Assembly (NCBI RefSeq): GCF_004322705.1
Contig: NZ_SIZZ01000001.1
Coordinates: 1,674,001 to 1,738,000 of the forward strand
Direction: 5' to 3'
Length of the DNA: 64,000 nt
From: Dyella terrae
GTDB lineage: Bacteria > Pseudomonadota > Gammaproteobacteria > Xanthomonadales > Rhodanobacteraceae
The notes under the pieces are model-generated. The model searched no databases. It was not told the DNA's origin and worked only from the letters and a program-made list of their open reading frames with translations. Of the stretch, positions 36,039 to 45,292 are shown piece after piece. The position numbers and the translations under genes were made by a program. The first letter of the stretch is position 1. The number at the start of each line of letters is the position of its first letter.

Positions 36039-39000
36039 TCAGTCCCTGGCCTGACGCGACTCCATCCACTCGTAGAGCACCGGGAGCAACACCAGCGTCA
36101 GCAGCGTCGACGTGAGCAGGCCTCCGACGACCACCGTCGCCAAGGGCCGCTGCGTTTCCGCGCCAACACCCGACGACACCAGCATGGGCATCAACCCAAG
36201 TATGGCGACACTCGCCGTCATGAGCACCGGGCGCAAGCGCAGCACCGTGCCTTGCACTACGGCGTCGCGAACGCTTGCACCCTTCGCCCGCAGCTCGTTG
36301 AGGAAGCTCACCAGCACGATGCCGTTGAGCATCGCCACGCCAAACACGGCAATGAAGCCGATGGCCGACGGTACGGACAGGTACTGCCCGGTCACCGCCA
36401 ACGCGACCATGCCGCCGATGGTGGCGAAAGGAACGTTGGCGAGGATCAAACCGGCGGTGCGCACCGAATTGAACGCTGTGTAGAGCAGGATGAAGATGAA
36501 GAAGATCGTCGCCGGCACGATCATCGCCAGGCGGGACATGGCACGCTGCTGGTTTTCGAACGCACCGCCCCACTCGGTCCAGTACCCCGGCGGCAAAGGG
36601 ACATCGCGTGCGATGGCGGCATTGGCGTCCTTGACGAAGCTGTCGACGTCGCGCCCCCGCACGTCCATCTGGATCACCGCGTAGCGCCGCAGTTGTTCGC
36701 GGCGAACGAACGAGTAGCCCTCGGCCGTGCTGACCTCGGCGATCTGGTCAAGCTGGACGACGTTACCGTTGGGTGCGCGAAGCCGGATGGCACGAATCGC
36801 TTCGAGCGACCCGGTCGCCTCCGTATCAAGGCGCGCCGTGATATCGAACCGGCGCACGCCGTCGATAAGCGTGCCCACCGCCTCCCCGCCGATGCCGTTG
36901 CGAACGATGGTCAACACATCGTCAGCGTTCAGGCCGTAACGCGCGAGCGCGTCGCGATCGACGCTGATGCGGAGCTGCGGCTTGCCGAGGTTTGCCTCCA
37001 GCGACAGATCGGTCACCCCGGCCACGGACGACAGGCTGTTCTTCAGGCGCGCGCTGAGGCGATCGAGTTCACCCAGGTCGTCCCCGTAAAGCTTCAGCGC
37101 CAGCGTCGCACGCACGCCCGACACGAGTTCCTCGATGCGCATCTGGATCGGCTGAGTAAAGCCCACCACGGACGTCGGCAGTTCGCGCTCCAGCGCCTCC
37201 TGCATGTCATGCTCGAGCGACTCCAGGGTGACTCCCTTGCGCCAGCCCTCCGCAGGCTTGAGCGGCGTATAGACCTCCATGTAGTTCACGTCCGCTGTTT
37301 CACCCTTCTCGGCGCGCCCAATCATCGACAGCGTTGTCTCCACTTCGGGGAAATCCCGCTTGAGCAAGGCCGCGATGCGATGGGAAACCGCAATGGACTC
37401 ATCCAGCGATGCGGAAGGCACGGACGTCACGCGCCACATGATGGCGCCCTCGCGCAGGTTCGGCATGAACTCCTTGCCGAGGAACGGCCACAACGCAAGG
37501 CTGCCAAGCAACGCGATGCAGGCCATCCCCAGGACCTTGCCACGATGTGCAAGCGACCAGGTCAGCACGGGCACGTATATCCGCTTGATGCGCGCGACGA
37601 TCCACGTGTCACGCTCTTCGCCGGGCTTGAGCACGAACGTGCACAGCACCGGGATCAACGTCAGCGACAGCAGCAGCGAACCGGCCATGGCGAAACTGAT
37701 GTTGAAGGCCATCGGCTTGAACATGCGGCCTTCCAGCCCCTCCAGACTGAAGAGCGGCAGGAATACGACGATGATGATGGCAATGGCGAAGGTGATCGGA
37801 TTGGCTACCTCTCGCGCGGCCACCAGCACGGCCCGCGCGCGGTCGACGCGTCCGCCAAGCGCCCGCTGCTCGGCCATGATGCGGTACGCGTTCTCCACCA
37901 TGACCACGGCGCCGTCGACCATCATGCCAATGCCGATCGCCAGCCCTGCCAGTGACATGAGATTGGATGAGAGCCCTGTCTGGTCCATACCAATGAAGGC
38001 CATCAACATCGCCATGGGCAAGGCGACGATCACCACGATGGCGCTGCGCAGTTCGCCCAGAAACAGGAACAGCACCAGTGCAACCAGGATCGATCCTTCG
38101 ATCAGGGCACGCATCGCCGTGCCGACGGCCTTGTTGACCAGATCGGTGCGCTCATAGACCGGCCGGATCTCCACGCCGTCGGGTAAGGCCTTGCGGACCG
38201 TATCGAGCTGCGCCTTGACCGCATCCACCACGCTCTTGGCGTTCTCGCCGATGCGCGCGAGGGCCTGGCCCATGACGACCTCCTTGCCATCGCGGGTGAC
38301 TGCGCCGAAACGCGGTGCCGGGGCCTGGACCACGGTGGCCACATCGCGCAGGTAAACCGGCGTGCCGTCATGTGACTTCAATGCGATGGCGCCAATGTCG
38401 CGTTCATTGCGCAGCAGACCGAGGCCGCGCACGAGGTACTGCTCGCGTCCGACATCGACATAGTTGCCACCGACCTGACCGTTGTTGCTGGCCAGGGCTT
38501 CAATGACTTCCCGGAACCCCAGCCCATGCGCCATTAGCCGGGCGGGATCGACACGCACCTGAAGCTGACGCTCACCACCGCCCCACGACACCACGTCATC
38601 GACGCCCGGCGCGGTGCGAAGGATCACGCGGATGGTCCAGTCCTGCAGCGTGCGCAGGTTCATGTCATCGGCCGTGTCGCTCGATCCCGTTTTCTCCACG
38701 GTGTACCAGAACACTTGTCCCAGGCCGGACGTATTCGGGCCCATGTCGGGTTTTCCGTAGCCCGCCGGCAAGCGATCGCCCACCTGCTGCAGTCGCTCGT
38801 TCACGAGCTGACGCGCAAAGTAGATGTCCATGTCGTCATCGAAATAGATCGACACGTAGGACAGGCCGAAGAGGCTCACGGAACGGATTTCCTGCACCTT
38901 GGGCAGGCCGGCCAGGGACGATTCCACGGGCGTGGTGAGCAGCAGTTCCACGTCCTCGGCAGCGAGCCCCGGCGATTCGGTGTAGACGTTGACCTGGATG

Positions 39001-39131
39001 GGCGTCACATCGGGAAAGGCATCAACGGGCACGGAATGCACCGCGCGCCAGCCGAGGAAGGCAATGACCACGAAGGCGATGATCACCAGCAGCCGGTAGC
39101 GCAGCGAAAGTTCGACGAGTCGGGTCAGCAT
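36039..39131 (-). CDS. CzcA/CusA-type heavy-metal RND efflux pump
   Basis: 1030 residues from ATG 39131, one base after the adaptor stop (TGACATG); an in-frame ATG at 39143 overlaps that gene. Twelve-helix RND proton antiporter with two large periplasmic loops. Seen: VPVDAFPDVTPIQVNVYTESPG at the start, GLSYVSIYFDDDMDIYFARQ, and in helix 4 IGMMVDGAVVMVENAYRIM, whose Asp and Glu are the proton relay of metal RND pumps. The VDGAVVMVEN form is nearer to divalent-cation pumps (Zn, Co, Cd, Ni) than to the Cu/Ag form, so czc-like rather than cus-like; the metal needs testing. Confidence 0.94.
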   Translation of the reverse strand: MLTRLVELSLRYRLLVIIAFVVIAFLGWRAVHSVPVDAFPDVTPIQVNVYTESPGLAAEDVELLLTTPVESSLAGLPKVQEIRSVSLFGLSYVSIYFDDDMDIYFARQLVNERLQQVGDRLPAGYGKPDMGPNTSGLGQVFWYTVEKTGSSDTADDMNLRTLQDWTIRVILRTAPGVDDVVSWGGGERQLQVRVDPARLMAHGLGFREVIEALASNNGQVGGNYVDVGREQYLVRGLGLLRNERDIGAIALKSHDGTPVYLRDVATVVQAPAPRFGAVTRDGKEVVMGQALARIGENAKSVVDAVKAQLDTVRKALPDGVEIRPVYERTDLVNKAVGTAMRALIEGSILVALVLFLFLGELRSAIVVIVALPMAMLMAFIGMDQTGLSSNLMSLAGLAIGIGMMVDGAVVMVENAYRIMAEQRALGGRVDRARAVLVAAREVANPITFAIAIIIVVFLPLFSLEGLEGRMFKPMAFNISFAMAGSLLLSLTLIPVLCTFVLKPGEERDTWIVARIKRIYVPVLTWSLAHRGKVLGMACIALLGSLALWPFLGKEFMPNLREGAIMWRVTSVPSASLDESIAVSHRIAALLKRDFPEVETTLSMIGRAEKGETADVNYMEVYTPLKPAEGWRKGVTLESLEHDMQEALERELPTSVVGFTQPIQMRIEELVSGVRATLALKLYGDDLGELDRLSARLKNSLSSVAGVTDLSLEANLGKPQLRISVDRDALARYGLNADDVLTIVRNGIGGEAVGTLIDGVRRFDITARLDTEATGSLEAIRAIRLRAPNGNVVQLDQIAEVSTAEGYSFVRREQLRRYAVIQMDVRGRDVDSFVKDANAAIARDVPLPPGYWTEWGGAFENQQRAMSRLAMIVPATIFFIFILLYTAFNSVRTAGLILANVPFATIGGMVALAVTGQYLSVPSAIGFIAVFGVAMLNGIVLVSFLNELRAKGASVRDAVVQGTVLRLRPVLMTASVAILGLMPMLVSSGVGAETQRPLATVVVGGLLTSTLLTLVLLPVLYEWMESRQARD

Positions 39132-39132
39132 G

Positions 39133-40224
39133 TCAGTGCCCATCCCCGCCGAGCTGGGATTTCAGCATTCGTGCCTTGAGCGCGAATGCGCCTTTGCCCA
39201 CGATCACCTGGCCGGCCTTGAGTCCGTCGCGAATGGACGTCCATCCACCTTCGCTCGTCCCCACCGATACCGGTTGTGCCTCGAAGGCATCCTTCGCCAC
39301 CTGGACGAAGACCGTCGACTGGTTCTGCATGAGAACGATGGCGCTGTCGGGGACAACCAGCGACTTGCCTTGCTCGTTGCCTGCCAGGAAGACGTCAACG
39401 AGTTCGCCGTTATGCAGCAGGTCGTCGCGGTTTGCCACTTCCACGCGTACGGGCACCGTGCGCGTTTGCTCGTTCGTCTGATGTGGCAGTTGCACCACGC
39501 GCCCTTCGAGCGACTGGCCATGCGCCTGGATACGCGCAGGACTACCCCGCCGCAGCCGCGCGGCATCGGCCGGAGAAAGCTGCGCCTGCACCCACACGCT
39601 GCCTTCGTCGACCAGCGTGAAGAGTGTCTTGCCAGGCTCGACGCGCTCACCCAAAAGGAAGTCATCACTGGTGACGCGGCCCTGCGCCGGCGAGAGCAAG
39701 GCGAAACTGCCGTCGGCCCCGGCCGAACCTGCTCGTGACAATGCGCTCACTTGCGCGTCGCTCAAGCCGTACGCCCGAAGGCGCGCACGCGTCTGGTCGC
39801 GCTGCACTTTCACTTCCGTGTAGCGACGGCCGGATACCGCCTCCGGTCCCAGCGCGCTTACCCGCTGCCATTCGCGCTCGGCCACGAGCCATTCGCCCTG
39901 CGCTTGCGCCACTTCCACGCTCGACAGGGTGACCAGTGGCTCCCCGGCTTTCACCTCATCGCCGAGACGTGCATGGCGCTGCAAGACTTGCGCGGGCACG
40001 CGCGGCGTTACCAGCACCGTCGCATAGGCATTGGCGCGTACCTCGCCCGGCGCCTTCCATTCGCTGCGCAGGCTGCGCAGGGACACCGTCATCGTTTCCA
40101 CGCCTTCGGCACGACGTGCGTTGGCATCGAGCAAAACCTTCGCGCCGGTGCTTTCGTCGGCCCATGTCGGCATGGCGATCCCGAACAGTGCGAGCCAAAA
40201 GGTCATTTTGATCGAGGGGTTCAT
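39133..40224 (-). CDS. CzcB-type membrane-fusion protein
   Basis: 363 residues from ATG 40224 (MNPSIKM). Signal peptide ends PTWADES. Adaptor domains: barrel-sandwich half VLVTPRVPAQVLQRHARLGDEVKAGEPLVTL, a short helical hairpin, the second half with GRVTSDDFLLGERVEPGKTLF, then a beta-barrel and C-terminal membrane-proximal domain (VPDSAIVLMQNQSTVFVQV). No long Met- or His-rich N-terminal metal domain as in CusB. Its ATG overlaps the stop of the outer-membrane gene (ATGA). Confidence 0.92.
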   Translation of the reverse strand: MNPSIKMTFWLALFGIAMPTWADESTGAKVLLDANARRAEGVETMTVSLRSLRSEWKAPGEVRANAYATVLVTPRVPAQVLQRHARLGDEVKAGEPLVTLSSVEVAQAQGEWLVAEREWQRVSALGPEAVSGRRYTEVKVQRDQTRARLRAYGLSDAQVSALSRAGSAGADGSFALLSPAQGRVTSDDFLLGERVEPGKTLFTLVDEGSVWVQAQLSPADAARLRRGSPARIQAHGQSLEGRVVQLPHQTNEQTRTVPVRVEVANRDDLLHNGELVDVFLAGNEQGKSLVVPDSAIVLMQNQSTVFVQVAKDAFEAQPVSVGTSEGGWTSIRDGLKAGQVIVGKGAFALKARMLKSQLGGDGH

Positions 40225-41483
40225 GGCTGCTCCTTGGCGCCCTGGGTGCCCAGCCAGGCGTCGAGCGTCCCGGAGGTGCTGAGTTGATCGATGAAGGCCT
40301 GCCACGCCTCGCCCTCCAGGGCGACGCCGGCGAGCGCGGTGTCCAGGCTCTGCTTGAGCTGGACGAGGTATTCGGACGTGCTCAGTTCGCCGGACTGCCA
40401 CAAGCTGTCGAGCAAGGCGGCGCGTTGCGCGAAGTCCGCGGCGCGGCTGCCCTGGAAGGCACCGAAGGCTTCACGTAGTGCCTCGAGACGCGCACGGCTT
40501 TCCTGTGCGCGCGCCACGGCCGCAAGTGCCTCGGCATCACGCGCGGCAAAAGCGGCGGAGGCTTCCGCGCGCGCGGCGTCCACTTCCGCGCGATAGCTGT
40601 TGCGTATCGGGAGCGGCAGACTCAGGTTGAGTCCGACGACGTTGTCACTCAAGCCCGGCGCCGTGCGCACCCGCCCGCCCGTCACCGACACTACCGGGTC
40701 CGGGACGCGCGCGCGCCGCGCTACACCGATCGCCGCATCGGCCGCATCGACGCGCGCCTGTGCCTGCACGAGCTCCGGCACGTCTACGGGTGTTGGCGTG
40801 TCGATCGCTTTCCATGCGGGAAGTCCCGCCGCCAGCCATGCCCGGAAGACGTCGGCCCTGGGACCACCCAGCGCCGCGACACTGGCAAGGGCGCCCGCCG
40901 ACCTGCCTCTGAGGGCCGCCTGCTGCGCTTGCGCCTCCACCCATGCCAGTTCGGCCAGGTCGCGCTCGGATCGATTGATGTCGCCGACGTTGAAGCGACG
41001 CTCGGCAAGTTCGGCAAATCGCCGCATGAGCTCAAGCCGCTGCGCGCCCAGTTGCGTCTCGCGCTCCGCCAACGACGAAGCCACGCCGGCCTTGAGCCAG
41101 CGCACAGCCACGTCACGGCGGGCACGGACGTAGCCGGCCTCGGCAACGCGGGCCCTGGCACTGGCCAAGGCGGTGCGCGCGTTGCGTTTGCCGGAGAGAT
41201 CGAGGCCAAGGCTGAGGCTCGCCGTTCGCCGATCGACGTCGGCATTTTCGGCGGCCAGCTCGAGCTCCGGGTTATAGATGGGTTGCCCCGCCGCACGGGT
41301 CTGCGCTCGCGCGGCGTCGAGCTCGGCGCGAGCGGCGGCTACGTCGGGATTGGCTCGCCAAAGCGATTCGACGGCTGCGCGAAGGTCTGCCGGTGCGCGC
41401 GCGACGTCGCCCGTGCCCGCCAAAGCGACGGAACACAGCATGGCGAGCAGGGCGCCCACGGGCGCCTGCCTGGAAAAATGCAT
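40221..41483 (-). CDS. CzcC-type outer-membrane efflux protein
   Basis: 420 residues. Signal peptide ends AGTGDVA region (CSVALAG). OEP repeats: LRAAVESLWRANPDVAAARAELDAAR at the start, then NPELELAAENADVDRRTASLSLGLDLSGKR, typical of CzcC (NPELEVE...QPIE-like strand), and a second repeat starting VPELVQAQARVDAADAAIG. Outer-membrane duct for the CzcAB pump. It lies 99 bp downstream of the small Cys/His-rich gene on the same strand. Confidence 0.92.
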   Translation of the reverse strand: MHFSRQAPVGALLAMLCSVALAGTGDVARAPADLRAAVESLWRANPDVAAARAELDAARAQTRAAGQPIYNPELELAAENADVDRRTASLSLGLDLSGKRNARTALASARARVAEAGYVRARRDVAVRWLKAGVASSLAERETQLGAQRLELMRRFAELAERRFNVGDINRSERDLAELAWVEAQAQQAALRGRSAGALASVAALGGPRADVFRAWLAAGLPAWKAIDTPTPVDVPELVQAQARVDAADAAIGVARRARVPDPVVSVTGGRVRTAPGLSDNVVGLNLSLPLPIRNSYRAEVDAARAEASAAFAARDAEALAAVARAQESRARLEALREAFGAFQGSRAADFAQRAALLDSLWQSGELSTSEYLVQLKQSLDTALAGVALEGEAWQAFIDQLSTSGTLDAWLGTQGAKEQP

Positions 41484-41582
41484 GGATCAAACTCCTGAAA
41501 TCGGGATCACGCGCAGTCGGGCTGCACGGTGGCGACATGCACCGCCCCGAAAACGGAGCGGCTCAGCCGATCAAGAACCGAT

Positions 41583-41948
41583 TCAGGCGATGGGCGGGCG
41601 CAGCGGATTTCGCCAGGGCGATGCCGTGGCCGCTACGATGGGCGCAATGAAGCGATGCGATGCAACAGGTGGCAGCGATGCCATCTCGAAGTCGCTCGCG
41701 AGCGGCGTGGCATGCGTGCAGTTGCAGTGACAACCACCGCTTCCTTCGTGCCAGCAGTCACCGGCACCGTTGTCGTCAACCGCGGCGAGCATGCTCACCT
41801 GCGCGGCCGGGATGAATACGACCGACTCACCGTCTGCAGCGAGGCAGGCCGTCCCAAGCGCCAGTTTCGTCAGCAGCACCAGCGCGAACAGCCACCGCAC
41901 GCCCAGGAGGCGGCGACGGAGTGAACGGATGAGTGACGGAGACGACAT
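41583..41948 (-). CDS. Small Cys/His-rich exported protein at head of czc operon
   Basis: 121 residues. A basic N-terminus and hydrophobic helix (LFALVLLTKLALGTACLA) form a signal or anchor. The middle has the cluster CWHEGSGGCHCNCTHATP, with four Cys and three His within 18 residues, a likely metal site. The end is Pro-rich. Many czc operons begin with a small periplasmic protein such as CzcI; this one fits in place and size, and resembles DUF2946-like proteins, but I do not claim homology. The ATG lies 2 nt after an inverted repeat, and no good SD is seen. Confidence 0.72.
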   Translation of the reverse strand: MSSPSLIRSLRRRLLGVRWLFALVLLTKLALGTACLAADGESVVFIPAAQVSMLAAVDDNGAGDCWHEGSGGCHCNCTHATPLASDFEMASLPPVASHRFIAPIVAATASPWRNPLRPPIA

Positions 41949-41950
41949 GC

Positions 41951-41971
41951 GCGGACTTTAGGCGAGTCCGC
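41951..41971. repeat. Perfect 7-bp inverted repeat just before the czc operon start
   Basis: GCGGACT-TTAGGCG-AGTCCGC, 21 bp, ending 2 nt before the start codon of the Cys/His-rich gene. It could be an operator or an RNA hairpin covering the ribosome binding site. A chance repeat is possible. Confidence 0.5.
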
Positions 41972-42016
41972 ACCTGTTAGACAATTGCATTTCGTCCTGA
42001 GACGGCGACTTCCGAC

Positions 42017-43291
42017 TCAGAGGCGGCCGTCGACGGCCGCCTGCGGCAACACCGATTTGACGTCGAAAATGACGGCACCCGGCTTGCCGAACGCGCGGAT
42101 GCGCGCTTCACCCCAGTCCTGGAATTCGCGGTGCGCGACGGCAAGGATGATGGCGTCGTAGGTACCCGGCTGCGCTGCGTCGATCGGACGCACGCGATAT
42201 TCGGACTCGGATTCCGCCGGATCAATCCATGGATCGAGCACGTCCACCTGCGCGTGCGACGACTCCAGCTCCCGCACGATATCCACGACGCGCGTATTGC
42301 GAAGGTCCGGGCAGTTTTCCTTGAACGCGAAACCCAGCACGAGTACGCGCGCATCCACGATGTGGAGGCGGCGTTCGCTCATCAGGCGAATCACGCGATT
42401 GGCGACGTAGCTGCCCATGCGGCTGTTGATGCGTCGAGCCGTGAGGATCAGCTCCGGGTGATAGCCGGTGACCTCGGCTTTATGCGTGAGGTAGTAAGGA
42501 TCGACGCTGATGCAGTGGCCACCCACCAGACCGGGACGGAACGGCAGGAAGTTCCACTTCGTACCTGCCGCCGCAAGCACTTCACTGGTGTCGATGCCCA
42601 GGCGATGGAAGATCAGGGCCAGTTCGTTGACCAGCGCGATGTTGACGTCGCGCTGGATGTTCTCGATGACCTTGGCGGACTCGGCCACGCGGATCGACGA
42701 AGTCTTGTGCGTGCCCGCGCGGATAATCGTCCGGTAGAGCTCGTCGATGCGCGTCGCCACCTCGGGCGTGGAGCCGGAGGTGAGCTTGGTTATGTCCGTG
42801 ACGCGGCGAGCATGGTCACCCGGGTTGATGCGCTCGGGGCTGTAACCGCAGAAGAAGTCCTGATTGAAGACCAGGCCCGAGCCGGCCTCCAGCAAGGGCA
42901 CGCAGACCTCCTCCGTGGTGCCGGGATACACCGTGGATTCGAACACGACGATGTCGCCTTGCTTGAGCAACTTCGCCAGCATGGTGCAGGCCGAACGCAG
43001 CGGCGTGAGGTCCGGACGCTGGGCCTCATCGATGGGTGTGGGCACCGTCACGATGTAGACGTTGCAGTCGCGGATATCGTCGACGCGCGCGGTGAACGTC
43101 AGTCGCGTCGCTGCCTTCAGCTGCTCGGTGGAGGTTTCCAGCGTGTGGTCGCTGCCAGATCGCAGCTCGTCCACGCGCGCACGATCAATGTCGAAGCCGA
43201 CGGTATCGAAGTGCTGGCCGAACTCCACCGCAAGCGGCAGACCGACATAGCCCAGACCCACGATGCCAATGCGCGTTGCTGTGCTGTCCAT
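42017..43291 (-). CDS. UDP-sugar dehydrogenase (UDP-HexNAc/TviB-WbpO type)
   Basis: 424 residues from ATG 43291 (an ATG at 43303 is also open). NAD-dependent oxidation of a UDP-sugar at C6 to the uronic acid for surface polysaccharide. N-terminal Rossmann motif IGIVGLGYVGLPLAVEFG, the middle domain with SPERINPGDHARRVTDITK and the catalytic Cys in GLVGGHCISVDPYYL, and the third domain with VLGFAFKENCPDLRNTRVVDIV. The form VGGHCISVDPYYL is that of UDP-N-acetyl-galactosamine/glucosamine dehydrogenases rather than UDP-glucose dehydrogenase. No other polysaccharide gene is next to it. Confidence 0.92.
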   Translation of the reverse strand: MDSTATRIGIVGLGYVGLPLAVEFGQHFDTVGFDIDRARVDELRSGSDHTLETSTEQLKAATRLTFTARVDDIRDCNVYIVTVPTPIDEAQRPDLTPLRSACTMLAKLLKQGDIVVFESTVYPGTTEEVCVPLLEAGSGLVFNQDFFCGYSPERINPGDHARRVTDITKLTSGSTPEVATRIDELYRTIIRAGTHKTSSIRVAESAKVIENIQRDVNIALVNELALIFHRLGIDTSEVLAAAGTKWNFLPFRPGLVGGHCISVDPYYLTHKAEVTGYHPELILTARRINSRMGSYVANRVIRLMSERRLHIVDARVLVLGFAFKENCPDLRNTRVVDIVRELESSHAQVDVLDPWIDPAESESEYRVRPIDAAQPGTYDAIILAVAHREFQDWGEARIRAFGKPGAVIFDVKSVLPQAAVDGRL

Positions 43292-43432
43292 AAACCTACC
43301 CATCGACGTAAGCCCGGCAGGTTACCGCAGGCGGCGGGCTTTGGCAGTGCGTTGCTCGCCACTTCCCCGCCCCGGGCTTCGAAAAGTCATGGACAACCTC
43401 TAAGCTGCCGGCATGCCACGTCTTTGCATGCC

Positions 43433-44446
43433 ATGACCACCAGCCCCGACCGCACCGCCACCCGCCTTGCCTGGGCCCGCAGCGCCCTCGCCGCTCCCGA
43501 TCTCCAGCTGGCGCCCGCCTCGGCCGATGCCAGTTTCCGCAGCTACTGGCGGGCCGAGCATGGCGGCAAGAGCTGGATCGTCATGGATTCGCCGCCCTCG
43601 CTGGAAGATCCGCGCCCGTGGGTGGAGATCGGCACCCTGCTCGACCGCGCCGGCCTCCATGTGCCCAGGGTGCACGCCAGCGACCTCGATCAGGGGTTCC
43701 TGTTGATCGAGGACCTGGGCAACCGGCTCTACCTGCCAGCCCTCGACGAGGGCACCGCAGACGCGTTGTATGGCGACGCCATGGATGCGTTGCTGCGCAT
43801 GCAGGCGCATGCCCCGGCGTCAGGCCTGGCGCCTTACGACCGTGCCTTCCTGGTGCGCGAACTGGAAATCATGCCCGAGTGGTTCCTGCGCAAGCATCTT
43901 GGCCACGACATCGCCTGCGAATCGTGGGATGTGCTGGAGGCGGCTTTCGATGTGCTTGTGCGCAATGCGGCGGCCCAGCCGCAAGTGTTCGTCCATCGCG
44001 ATTTCCACAGCCGCAATCTCCTGATCACCGATGAACGCAATCCCGGCGTCATCGATTTCCAGGGCGCGTTGCGTGGCGCCATCACCTACGACCTGGCATC
44101 GCTGCTGCGCGATTGCTACATCGTGTGGGATCGAACGCGCGTCGAGGCCTGGGCAGAAACCTATCGCAACCGCCTGGTCGATGCCGGCCTGATCTCCGCC
44201 GGGGTGTCTGCGGAAACCTTCCGTCGCTGGTTCGACCTGATCGGCTTGCAGCGCCATATCAAGGTACTCGGCATTTTCTGCCGGCTCTGGTATCGCGATG
44301 GCAAGAGCGGCTACCTGCAGGATCTGCCGCGCGTGTTCGACTATGTCATCGACGTGGCGTCCGGCTATCCGGAACTGAAGGACCTTGCCGAGCTACTGCT
44401 CGCTGCCGTGGGCAACCGCGACCTGCGCCAGCCGGTGGATGCGTGA
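43433..44446 (+). CDS. amgK: N-acetylmuramate/N-acetylglucosamine anomeric kinase AmgK
   Basis: 337 residues from ATG 43433. Aminoglycoside-phosphotransferase fold: ASADASFRSYWRA near the start, catalytic loop VFVHRDFHSRNLLI and metal-binding VIDFQGALRG. AmgK phosphorylates MurNAc at C1 in the peptidoglycan recycling shortcut that bypasses de novo synthesis and so fosfomycin. The next gene is MurU, and the GTGA overlap between them supports both names. In-frame sequence upstream of 43433 is open but overlaps the divergent dehydrogenase, so it is not coding. Confidence 0.92.
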   Translation: MTTSPDRTATRLAWARSALAAPDLQLAPASADASFRSYWRAEHGGKSWIVMDSPPSLEDPRPWVEIGTLLDRAGLHVPRVHASDLDQGFLLIEDLGNRLYLPALDEGTADALYGDAMDALLRMQAHAPASGLAPYDRAFLVRELEIMPEWFLRKHLGHDIACESWDVLEAAFDVLVRNAAAQPQVFVHRDFHSRNLLITDERNPGVIDFQGALRGAITYDLASLLRDCYIVWDRTRVEAWAETYRNRLVDAGLISAGVSAETFRRWFDLIGLQRHIKVLGIFCRLWYRDGKSGYLQDLPRVFDYVIDVASGYPELKDLAELLLAAVGNRDLRQPVDA

Positions 44447-45147
44447 GGCACGCGCTGATCTTCGCCGCCGGGCTGGGCGAGCGCATGCGCCCGCTCACGG
44501 ATCGCACGGCCAAACCCTTGCTGGTCGCCGGCGGCAAGCCGCTGATCGTGTGGCACCTGGAAAAGCTCGCGGCTGCCGGCATTCGCTACGTCGTCATCAA
44601 CACATCGCACCTGGCTGGCCAGTTTCCCGACGTGCTGGGCGACGGCTCGCACTGGGGCCTGCGCATTCGTTATGCCTATGAAGGCACCACGCCACTGGAA
44701 ACCGGCGGCGGCATGTTGCACGCCCTGCCCCTGCTCGGCCCCGAGCCGTTCATGGCCATCAACGGCGACATCTGGACCCATCTCGATCTGGCCCAGCTTC
44801 CCGTCGAACCCCGGGGGCTCGCCCACCTGGTGATGGTGGATAACCCTGAACATCATCCCGGCGGCGATTTCCATGTGCGCGACGACGGCGCGCTATCCCG
44901 GGAAGGCGAACCCCGCCTGACCTTCAGTGGCATCGGCGTCTACCGACGCGAACTCCTGCATGACTGGGAGCGCGTCGCGGAAAACGCTGCGACCGAACCA
45001 GGTGCACATCCGCGATTCAAACTGGCGCCATTGCTGCGCGATGCCATGGACCGCGGCCTGGCAACTGGCACGCACTACCGGGGCGCGTGGACCGACGTGG
45101 GCACGCCAGAGCGACTCGCCGAACTGGATGCGCGAATCACGCGCTGA
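44443..45147 (+). CDS. murU: N-acetylmuramate-1-phosphate uridylyltransferase MurU
   Basis: 234 residues from GTG 44443, overlapping the amgK stop. Sugar-1-phosphate nucleotidyltransferase: HALIFAAGLGERMRPLTDRTAKPLL is the NTP motif with the catalytic Arg and Lys, ETGGGMLHALPLLG binds the sugar, and INGDIWTHLDL carries the metal Asp. No C-terminal hexapeptide domain, as in MurU. It makes UDP-MurNAc from MurNAc-1-phosphate and UTP in peptidoglycan recycling. Confidence 0.93.
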   Translation: MRHALIFAAGLGERMRPLTDRTAKPLLVAGGKPLIVWHLEKLAAAGIRYVVINTSHLAGQFPDVLGDGSHWGLRIRYAYEGTTPLETGGGMLHALPLLGPEPFMAINGDIWTHLDLAQLPVEPRGLAHLVMVDNPEHHPGGDFHVRDDGALSREGEPRLTFSGIGVYRRELLHDWERVAENAATEPGAHPRFKLAPLLRDAMDRGLATGTHYRGAWTDVGTPERLAELDARITR

Positions 45148-45292
45148 CCCGCAAATGCTTGCGCCCCGCGCGACATGGGCGTGAAAGCGAAGCAGGCGTA
45201 TCCTTGTGTCCCCCCGCCCGGCCATGCGCCGGGCCCTCGCGCAGCCGCCCCCCGCTTCGCCCGGCTGCGCCACGTACAGCCCGGAAGTCACG

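Noticed and set aside
35952-37955. 667-codon plus-strand frame opposite the czcA-type pump
   Set aside because: Shadow of the pump gene in GC-rich DNA; His/Arg/Gln-rich translation with no motif or signal.
38700-39150. Possible Cu/Ag-specific (cus) assignment for the efflux pump
   Set aside because: The helix-4 motif VDGAVVMVEN lacks the Ala-rich copper-type form, and no CusF-like gene or Met-rich adaptor segment is present.
42131-43432. 434-codon open extension upstream of amgK in the same frame
   Set aside because: It lies opposite the UDP-sugar dehydrogenase gene and adds no kinase-like sequence; the ATG at 43433 gives a normal AmgK.
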